Origin: Parabacteroides sp. OttesenSCG-928-G21
GTDB lineage: Bacteria; Bacteroidota; Bacteroidia; Bacteroidales; Tannerellaceae
DNA length: 49,029 nucleotides
Reading direction: 5' to 3'
NCBI GenBank assembly: GCA_030266465.1
Contig: JAJDIA010000003.1
Location: forward strand, 1-49,029
Position numbers and translations under genes: made by a program. The notes below the pieces were generated by a model, which saw only the letters and a program-made list of their open reading frames with translations, had not been told where the DNA came from and searched no databases. This document shows, piece after piece, positions 43,032 through 49,029 of this stretch (position 1 is its first letter; each line of letters opens with the position of its first letter).

Positions 43032-44485
43032 TGTTTCTTGATTATTTTTGATAGTTCACTTAATATTATTTTTTTAGAATACATGTAAATTTCATGTTTG
43101 GTTTTTTCAAAGATAGTAATAGATAGGAAGAACGCGATGAGGAGTTGGATTAATAGATTGATTCCGTGCCCAAAATTTAAATTTACTCCGATTAAAAATA
43201 TTAATAAAGAAATTAATATTGTTATCCAATTGACTTTGATAATTTGATAAATTTGCTCTCGTATGGATATCTTTATAATTCGTTTTACTTGTATTGAATT
43301 GTAAAAATAAGAACAAATATTTACAATAGAATAGCCCCATACTAAAACTAAAATATTTGTAAATATGCCAATTACAGCAAAAACAATTGTTAATATGCGT
43401 TGAAATACGACAGCTTTTTTGTAAATGTCTGATCGACCAAACACATTGACAAGTTGAATATTTTGTGATTTTATCGGGTAGAAAAAAGCACCAATGGATA
43501 ATATCTTTAGGTAAATTATGGAAGTATTCCATTGCTCCCCTATTGTAAATGGAATGAAATTGTCTGAAATAGCGACAAACATAAAAATACAAAGACAAGA
43601 GAAAAAAGACAATGATGTCATTATTTTTTTAAATACGATTTTTACGGCTTCTTTGTCATTGTTTATTGAACAGAGTGTGGGGAATCCAACTGTATGTGCA
43701 AGCATTTGGATGTTTTTAGTAAAAAGATTAACAAACGTCTCAGCTCTTGTGTATTGTCCTAATGTTGCGGCAGAGTAAAATTTGCCAATGATTAAATAGT
43801 AGAAATTGTCTATTATAGCGATTGCTAAATTGCTTTTTAAAATATTAATACTATAAGAGAAATGTCTTTGAAATATTTTTTTTGAAAAATACCAAATGGG
43901 ACGCCATTCGCTGGTTAGCCAAAATAAAGATGTGACTATTGTTGATCTTAAGATCGTTTGCCCAACAATACTCCATACCCCAAATTCATTATACGCGAGA
44001 ATTATTCCAAAAATTCCTCCGGAGACTGTGCCAACTATTGTAATTTTAGCTTGAATTTTAAAATTTATTTGTTTTGTTCGAATACTAGATTGTACAATTG
44101 ATAATCCGTTTATTATTAAAGATAATCCTAATACTCGAGTGGTTTTTTTTAGTATTGGTTGATCATATATTTGGGCTACAAAGGGAGCTAATCCAAATAA
44201 TATTATATAGGCGACGATGCAAATAACAATATTAAAGAAAAAAATTGTTGAATAGTCTTTTTGAGAAATGTTTCTTGTGCGAATCAAAGATGAACCAAGT
44301 CCACTTGAAACAAAAACATTCAATATCACAATGAGAATATTAGTCATTCCAATTAAACCATAGTCGTTTGGCGTAAGAAGTCTGGCAAGAATAAGTGAAA
44401 TAACGAAACTGACACTAATGTTTAAGAAGCTATCAATCATAGCCCATTTTGTCCCATGTATTGCTTTCTCTTTTAATGTGTTCAT
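43028..44485 (-). CDS. wzx: Wzx-type oligosaccharide flippase
   Basis: This 485-residue MOP-superfamily protein has about 12-14 membrane spans and begins MNTLKEKAIHGTKWAMIDSFLNISVSFVISLILARLLTPNDYGLIGM, the standard start of the RfbX/Wzx family. YSTIFFFNIVICIVAYIILFGLAPFVA and QYTRAETFVNLFTKNI are also family-like. It flips the undecaprenyl-linked repeat unit to the periplasmic face for the Wzy polymerase. It starts 3 bp after the epimerase stop, right at a sharp drop in GC content. Confidence 0.92.
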   Translation of the reverse strand: MNTLKEKAIHGTKWAMIDSFLNISVSFVISLILARLLTPNDYGLIGMTNILIVILNVFVSSGLGSSLIRTRNISQKDYSTIFFFNIVICIVAYIILFGLAPFVAQIYDQPILKKTTRVLGLSLIINGLSIVQSSIRTKQINFKIQAKITIVGTVSGGIFGIILAYNEFGVWSIVGQTILRSTIVTSLFWLTSEWRPIWYFSKKIFQRHFSYSINILKSNLAIAIIDNFYYLIIGKFYSAATLGQYTRAETFVNLFTKNIQMLAHTVGFPTLCSINNDKEAVKIVFKKIMTSLSFFSCLCIFMFVAISDNFIPFTIGEQWNTSIIYLKILSIGAFFYPIKSQNIQLVNVFGRSDIYKKAVVFQRILTIVFAVIGIFTNILVLVWGYSIVNICSYFYNSIQVKRIIKISIREQIYQIIKVNWITILISLLIFLIGVNLNFGHGINLLIQLLIAFFLSITIFEKTKHEIYMYSKKIILSELSKIIKKQ

Positions 44486-44488
44486 GTA

Positions 44489-45475
44489 TTATTTTAACTC
44501 CTCCCAATACCCCCGTATCGCCTCCCTCAGCCCTCCCTTCATCGAATACTTCGGCTCATACCCCAACAAACACTTCGCCTTATCCACATTCGCTAATGAA
44601 TGCGGGATGTCTCCTGAGCGGAAAGGACCATGTTTGATTTCGATGTTTTTGATTGCAGGATCGTATTCCGAAAGAAATTCTTTCAGATAAGCGGTTAGTT
44701 GGTTGAGTGTCGTACGTTCGCCGTAGGCGGTATTGTAGACTTGGTTAATAGCTTCCGGGTTATCAGTGGCTAACGCCAGGAGATTCATTTGAATGACGTT
44801 ATCGATATAGGTGAAATCACGTGAATACTCACCGTCACCATTGATGACAGGGCTTTCGTGATTGATCAGTTGCTTGATGAATAAAGGAATGACGGCAGCG
44901 TATGCACCGTCAGGATCCTGTCGCCTGCCAAATACATTGAAATAGCGCAGACCAATAGTCTCCATTCCATACGTGCGGGAAAAGATATCGGCATACAATT
45001 CATTGACATATTTGGTTATGGCATAAGGAGAGAGTGGTTTTCCAATTTTATCTTCAACTTTGGGTAGAGTAGTAGAGTCGCCATAAGTAGAAGAACTGGC
45101 TGCGTATATAAAGCGTTTTACGCCTTCGTCACACGCAGCGACCAACATATTCAGAAAACCGGAGATGTTCACTTCATTGGTTGTTATAGGGTCTTTAATA
45201 GAACGGGGAACCGAGCCCAAAGCTGCTTCATGCAACACATAGTCTACACCTCTGACAGCCTTTTGACATGTTTCCAAAGAACGGATATCCCCTTCGATAA
45301 GAGTAAATTGTTCATTGGAAAGAAAAGGGGCAATATTGCTTCGTTTTCCGATTGAGAAATTATCCAGACAAACCACCCGGTTATTCAATTCCAGCAATTT
45401 CTCGCACAGATTGGAACCGATAAATCCGGCACCGCCGGTCACAAGGATGGTTTTTTCTGTCATGTTTGTTTTCAT
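44489..45475 (-). CDS. tviC: NAD-dependent UDP-sugar 4-epimerase (TviC/WbpP-like)
   Basis: This extended SDR of about 328 residues interconverts the C4 epimers of UDP-HexNAc or its uronic acid. It has [11 protein letters not shown] near the N-terminus, [26 protein letters not shown], the catalytic Tyr/Lys in [12 protein letters not shown] and [22 protein letters not shown]. The wording fits TviC and WbpP. The frame is open from a GTG at 45535, but this would overlap the upstream gene; the ATG at 45475 leaves a 23-bp gap. The last 130 bp of the gene are strikingly G-rich on the coding strand. Confidence 0.92.
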   Translation of the reverse strand: MKTNMTEKTILVTGGAGFIGSNLCEKLLELNNRVVCLDNFSIGKRSNIAPFLSNEQFTLIEGDIRSLETCQKAVRGVDYVLHEAALGSVPRSIKDPITTNEVNISGFLNMLVAACDEGVKRFIYAASSSTYGDSTTLPKVEDKIGKPLSPYAITKYVNELYADIFSRTYGMETIGLRYFNVFGRRQDPDGAYAAVIPLFIKQLINHESPVINGDGEYSRDFTYIDNVIQMNLLALATDNPEAINQVYNTAYGERTTLNQLTAYLKEFLSEYDPAIKNIEIKHGPFRSGDIPHSLANVDKAKCLLGYEPKYSMKGGLREAIRGYWEELK

Positions 45476-45498
45476 ATAAGCAGAGTCTGTTACCCCAA

Positions 45499-46761
45499 TT
45501 AAAGCCGCCCGTCCACTTTTTCCAGTGGCAGACACCCTTTTACATCATATATAATGCTTTTTCTCTGTAGGAGTTCATCTATATTCAGCGAGAGGAATTG
45601 TTCATGTGCGACCGCCAAAACGATTGCATCATATTTTCCTTCCGGTAAATGGTTTGTTGAGTTTATGTCGTATTCTTTTTTTGTTTCTTCCGGATCAGCC
45701 CAAGGATCGTATATTGTCAGATTTACATCGAATCCATTCAGGTATCGGATAATGTCTATTACTTTAGTGTTTCGTACATCCGGACAATTTTCTTTAAACG
45801 TAAAGCCAAGAATCAGAATGTTTGAATCAATCACCTGTATTCCCTTTTTCAGCATTAATTTAACAACTTCTCCGCCTACATACTCACCCATACCGTCATT
45901 CAATCGACGACCGGCAAGAATAATCTCCGGATGATATCCGTAACGTTGTGCACATTGTGCCAGATAGTAAGGGTCTACACCTATACAGTGTCCGCCTACC
46001 AGTCCCGGTTTAAACGGAATAAAATTCCATTTAGTCGCAGCAGCTTCCAACACATCTTTGGTATCTATCCCTATCCGGCAGAAGATTTTAGCTAACTCAT
46101 TCACAAAGGCAATGTTGATATCCCGTTGCGCATTCTCGATTACCTTGGCGGCTTCCGCTACCTTAATAGAAGGGGCCAGGTGTGTACCGGCAGAAATTAC
46201 AGAGGCATAAACCTTATCAATGATTTGTCCTGCTTCAGGAGTTGAACCAGAGGTTACCTTTTTGATTTTATCTACGGTATGCAGCTTATCGCCCGGATTG
46301 ATACGTTCCGGACTATATCCGGCGAAAAAGTCGGTGTTGAATATTAATCCGGATATTTTTTCAACGATAGGAATGCATTCTTCTTCGGTAGCGCCGGGAT
46401 AAACCGTGGATTCGTACACCACAATGTCTCCTTTAGAAATGACTTTTCCTACTGTTTCACTGGCCTTTTGCAAAGGAATCAGGTTCGGATTGTTATTGCT
46501 GTCCACAGGTGTTGGCACGGTAACGATATAGAAGTTACAATCCCGGATATCCTGCAAATCAGCCGTGCATTTCAACCCGTTTTTTAATGCGGATTGCAAC
46601 AGATCGGAATCTACTTCTAATGTAGAGTCATTCCCGGCATTCAACTCTTCAATACGATCCGGATTAATATCAAATCCTACCGTCGTATATTTAGTTGAAA
46701 AGAGTCGGGCTAAAGGTAGACCAACATATCCTAATCCGATAACTGCTATTTTTATTTCCAT
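45499..46761 (-). CDS. tviB: UDP-HexNAc 6-dehydrogenase (TviB/WbpO-like)
   Basis: This 420-residue UDP-sugar dehydrogenase oxidises UDP-GlcNAc or UDP-GalNAc to the uronic acid. Features are [13 protein letters not shown] (9-21), [23 protein letters not shown] (148-158), [20 protein letters not shown] and the catalytic Cys259 in [16 protein letters not shown]. With the TviC-like epimerase just downstream it makes UDP-GalNAcA, the sugar of Vi antigen. It is distinct from the wecC gene at 19096, so the locus holds two dehydrogenases with different substrates. Confidence 0.93.
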   Translation of the reverse strand: MEIKIAVIGLGYVGLPLARLFSTKYTTVGFDINPDRIEELNAGNDSTLEVDSDLLQSALKNGLKCTADLQDIRDCNFYIVTVPTPVDSNNNPNLIPLQKASETVGKVISKGDIVVYESTVYPGATEEECIPIVEKISGLIFNTDFFAGYSPERINPGDKLHTVDKIKKVTSGSTPEAGQIIDKVYASVISAGTHLAPSIKVAEAAKVIENAQRDINIAFVNELAKIFCRIGIDTKDVLEAAATKWNFIPFKPGLVGGHCIGVDPYYLAQCAQRYGYHPEIILAGRRLNDGMGEYVGGEVVKLMLKKGIQVIDSNILILGFTFKENCPDVRNTKVIDIIRYLNGFDVNLTIYDPWADPEETKKEYDINSTNHLPEGKYDAIVLAVAHEQFLSLNIDELLQRKSIIYDVKGCLPLEKVDGRL

Positions 46762-46788
46762 AATTTCCCGTTTGAAGCCGCAAGATAT

Positions 46789-48786
46789 TTAATTTCCACT
46801 AAACTCTTCCAGTTTTGGCTTCACATATTTATCATCTGCGAATGGTCGTTCACCATCCAGATGGGTGTAAACAGAGCTTTGACTGATAAATTCCGGTACG
46901 ATCGCTTTCATTTGACGTACTGTTTCAATAATTTCGAGCGATTCCGCCAGTTTACATAAATCTTCGATCTCCGGCAGAAGTGTATGATAATCCTGTTCGG
47001 ATACACGGGCGCGGAAGATCTTCTTGTTGAACGTTGGCAACAGGTTCTCCTGCGACATCAATAATTCCTCATAGAGCTTTTCACCCGGACGAAGACCGGT
47101 ATATTCGATTTTTATGTCTTTATCGGGAATCATTCCCGCCAACTGTATCATTCTATTCGCTAAATCGGCAATCTTCACTGGCTGGCCCATGTCAAAAACA
47201 AAGACCTCATTGCCTTTGCCCATATGTGAGGCTTCTAATACCAAACGACAGGCCTCCGGGATAGTCATGAAATAACGGATAATTTCCGGGTGAGTGACGG
47301 TGATTGGTCCCCCTTTGGCCAATTGTTCCCGGAAACGAGGGATGACCGATCCGTTACTGCCCAATACATTGCCGAACCGGGTTGTGATGAACCGGGTCCG
47401 TCCAATGAGTTTGCCGCTCTGAATGCCTAAACCAAGGCTCTGCACGTACATTTCTGCGATTCGTTTGGAGGCTCCCATGACATTACTTGGATTGACCGCT
47501 TTGTCCGTGGATACCATAATAAATTTAGAGACCCCGTATTTAATCGCCGTATCGGCTACAACGCGTGTTCCCAATACGTTTGTCAAAACAGATTCGCAAG
47601 GATTGTTTTCCATCATCGGTACATGCTTATAAGCCGCCACGTGATAGATCACATGCGGAAGGTAACTTTTGCATATCCGTTCGAAGCGTTTACGGCTCCG
47701 GATATCACCCATAACCATATTAAATTCGATATCCGGAAAACGTTCACTTAGTTCCAACTGGATATTATGCATGGGCGTTTCGGCATTGTCATACATCACT
47801 AATTGCTTCAGACCGAAAGTACACAGTAAACGGCATAATTCACTACCAATCGAACCGGCCGCCCCGGTGACCATGACTACTTTGTTTTTTAGGAATGAAG
47901 CAATCTCTTCTATATTAATGTTGATCTCTTCCCGTTCCAATAGATCCTCAATCCGTACTTCCGGCAGGTTGCGGAAATTAATCCGTCCTTCTTTGATCTC
48001 CTGTACGGAAGGCAGCATAAGCATTTTCACCCGCGCTTTTTCGCAATACTGAACTAAACCGCTCTCTTCTTGCTTCAAAGCGTGTGTGTCCGGGAATAAA
48101 AGTGCCCTGATATGATAATTATGAATGATCCGGTTGAATTCTTCCTGACTGTCTACGCTGTATATCGAGAATCCGTTTGCACGAAGAGCATGCCTGTTGC
48201 CCTGGCGGATAAAACCGGCTATTTCGTAGTTTTGTTCCAGCTCCCGTAACGTGTTGCCCGGTAGATTAATCGCATTATCCGTTGTATCCAGAATTAACAG
48301 CTTCTCTTTGTCGAAATCCGGCTTTGTAACCTGTTTCAGAATAAAACGATAGGAGAATATAAGGATGATACGGATAGAAATAAGCAGGAAGAAGGTGAAG
48401 AAAAAGTCAATGACTCCGGCCAGTAGTAAGAAGTTGATACTAAAGGTGCCGCTAAGCAGGAAAACAGCGGTGATCAGGAGTATTTCCTTGATGAGTGAAG
48501 CAATACCAATGCGCCCGGCATCCATGAAAGAGGAATGTCGGATAACATCTTTATAGGTCTGTATAGTGAAAGAACCGATTGCGCTGGAACCTGCTGATAA
48601 CAGGAATATTTCTATGTACTGCTTGTTGGTTAACGCAAGATTTAAGGCAATCTCAATAAAAAACAGGGCAGCAATAGATGCGCATGCGGAAAAAAACAGA
48701 TCGGAGAAAAAAATAACCCAGTGGTTGAAGTACTTTAGGTTAATGATCCGGTTTTCAAGTTTGGTAAATAAAGTGGTTAAGTTCAA
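46789..48786 (-). CDS. WbpM/PglF/CapD-like UDP-GlcNAc 4,6-dehydratase
   Basis: This 665-residue membrane protein has four or five N-terminal TM segments (about 24-150) and a linker Rossmann domain. The C-terminal SDR dehydratase shows VTGAAGSIGSELCR (306-319), HVAAYKHVPMMENNP, STDKAVNPSNVMGASK (426-441) and the late ELLMSQENLLPTFNKKIFRA. The long form makes UDP-4-keto-6-deoxy-GlcNAc, which would feed the aminotransferase at 29691. The start appears to be TTG (48784-48786): an in-frame TAA lies four codons upstream and no ATG occurs in the first 87 codons. That TTG overlaps the TGA of an 8-codon leader ORF. It is the first gene of the capsule operon. Confidence 0.92.
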   Translation of the reverse strand: MNLTTLFTKLENRIINLKYFNHWVIFFSDLFFSACASIAALFFIEIALNLALTNKQYIEIFLLSAGSSAIGSFTIQTYKDVIRHSSFMDAGRIGIASLIKEILLITAVFLLSGTFSINFLLLAGVIDFFFTFFLLISIRIILIFSYRFILKQVTKPDFDKEKLLILDTTDNAINLPGNTLRELEQNYEIAGFIRQGNRHALRANGFSIYSVDSQEEFNRIIHNYHIRALLFPDTHALKQEESGLVQYCEKARVKMLMLPSVQEIKEGRINFRNLPEVRIEDLLEREEININIEEIASFLKNKVVMVTGAAGSIGSELCRLLCTFGLKQLVMYDNAETPMHNIQLELSERFPDIEFNMVMGDIRSRKRFERICKSYLPHVIYHVAAYKHVPMMENNPCESVLTNVLGTRVVADTAIKYGVSKFIMVSTDKAVNPSNVMGASKRIAEMYVQSLGLGIQSGKLIGRTRFITTRFGNVLGSNGSVIPRFREQLAKGGPITVTHPEIIRYFMTIPEACRLVLEASHMGKGNEVFVFDMGQPVKIADLANRMIQLAGMIPDKDIKIEYTGLRPGEKLYEELLMSQENLLPTFNKKIFRARVSEQDYHTLLPEIEDLCKLAESLEIIETVRQMKAIVPEFISQSSVYTHLDGERPFADDKYVKPKLEEFSGN

Positions 48787-48809
48787 AGAGTTTTGTTAGT
48801 GTAATACAT
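48783..48809 (-). CDS. Possible 8-codon leader ORF overlapping the first capsule gene
   Basis: An ATG at 48809 opens MYYTNKTL and stops at TGA (48783-48785). The stop overlaps the TTG start of the dehydratase gene in the sequence TTGA. This would allow re-initiation by a terminating ribosome. No peptide homology is possible at this length; support is positional only. Confidence 0.35.
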   Translation of the reverse strand: MYYTNKTL

Positions 48810-48820
48810 GGAAAAAGTTC

Positions 48821-48855
48821 GTCACTCCCATATTTATTTCATTGGTAAGAGTGAC
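48821..48855 (-). promoter_or_regulatory. Inverted repeat in the capsule operon leader
   Basis: GTCACTC (48821-48827) is complementary to GAGTGAC (48849-48855), giving a seven-bp stem with a 21-base loop. It lies between the -7 box and the leader ORF, so it would form in the mRNA. It may be a regulator site or RNA hairpin. Confidence 0.45.
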
Positions 48856-48875
48856 ATATTGGTGTTAGTAGCGAA

Positions 48876-48883
48876 CAAATATA
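48876..48883 (-). promoter_or_regulatory. -7 box of the capsule operon promoter
   Basis: CAAATATA on the plus strand reads TATATTTG on the minus strand. The start codon is about 90 bases downstream. No clear TTTG at -33 is seen, which may mean a helper factor is needed. Confidence 0.5.
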
Positions 48884-48971
48884 TATATAAATTTGATCAT
48901 TTTAAAAAGAAAATACTATCTTTTTTTTATTTTTCTGAACAAAATGTTGCAAAGTGACTGATTATCAATTG

Positions 48972-49010
48972 TCTTGTTTTTGGGAAAAATCATATCCCAT
49001 TCTTGGGAAA
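48972..49010. repeat. TCCCA/TGGGA palindromic repeat near window edge
   Basis: CTTGTTTTTGGGAA is followed by the hairpin TCCCA-TTCT-TGGGA. These are the two blocks seen at 14983-15015, in reversed order. More GGGA-type sequence runs to the window end, so the element may continue beyond it. Confidence 0.45.
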
Positions 49011-49029
49011 GAGAAAATGGATGGGAATT

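Noticed and set aside
48787-49029. Invertible capsule promoter
   Set aside because: Only one short inverted repeat (7 bp) is seen; the long matching repeats that invertases use are not present in the visible part.

Overview
The window reads as chromosomal DNA of a member of the Bacteroidales. I infer this from the absence of Shine-Dalgarno sequences, from promoter-like TAnnTTTG -7 boxes (often with an upstream TTTG), and from the protein repertoire: a single-RRM RNA-binding protein, a DUF3108 protein, FemAB, a DsbD-type thioredoxin fusion and a fused Wzc-type protein. A Parabacteroides-like genome would fit, but the genus cannot be fixed without a search. I saw no rRNA, tRNA, CRISPR array, transposase or integrase.

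Positions 1 to about 18,500 are ordinary core genome in short operons. In order: lptB, converging on a CPBP-family membrane protease; an RRM protein with a strong terminator; rluA-type pseudouridine synthase, dsbD-like reductase and mazG (2598-6358); an ECF sigma factor with a one-TM putative anti-sigma protein and a Spy/CpxP-like periplasmic protein (6466-8012); a Tat-exported aldo/keto reductase, a Tudor-like protein and a DUF362 ferredoxin-like protein (8425-11027); an aquaporin; a FemAB transferase divergent from mnmE; a beta-barrel-like protein divergent from crcB, a DUF3108 protein and a small coiled-coil protein; and a flavin-reductase-like lipoprotein.

Positions 19,096-48,786 form a capsule/exopolysaccharide locus. 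wecC and wecB (plus strand) supply UDP-ManNAcA and converge, with overlapping stop codons, on a long minus-strand operon that starts near 48.8 kb. That operon begins with sugar-nucleotide genes (a WbpM/PglF-like 4,6-dehydratase and TviB/TviC-like enzymes). It continues through an AT-rich, exchangeable centre: Wzx flippase, EpsG-type Wzy polymerase, six glycosyltransferases, two paralogous deacetylase-like proteins with a DDWGS motif, an ATP-grasp protein, a GNAT acetyltransferase, a PglC-like phosphoglycosyl transferase and an aminotransferase. Wza and a Wzc-type co-polymerase come last. The gene set predicts a Wzx/Wzy polymer made from ManNAcA, a GalNAcA-type uronic acid and a bacillosamine-like diamino sugar at the initiating position.

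Downstream of wzc, on the same strand, is an unusual cassette (26,433-21,470): an AraC-type regulator, a Ser/His S26 peptidase, an HPr-kinase-like protein, a PqqD-like peptide-binding protein, a family-5 nucleotidyltransferase and an ABC exporter. These parts resemble peptide-natural-product (lasso/RiPP) machinery, but I found no precursor peptide, cyclase or radical-SAM enzyme. This is the best candidate here for an undescribed system.

Two intergenic regions carry arrays with one shared design but unrelated sequence: four tandem units of exactly 22 bp, built around palindromes, with the whole array bounded by a long inverted repeat (11,902-12,003 and 18,585-18,674). In the second array the units differ by compensatory changes that keep the hairpins. 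The first capsule gene appears to start at TTG, in a TTGA overlap with the stop codon of an 8-codon leader ORF.
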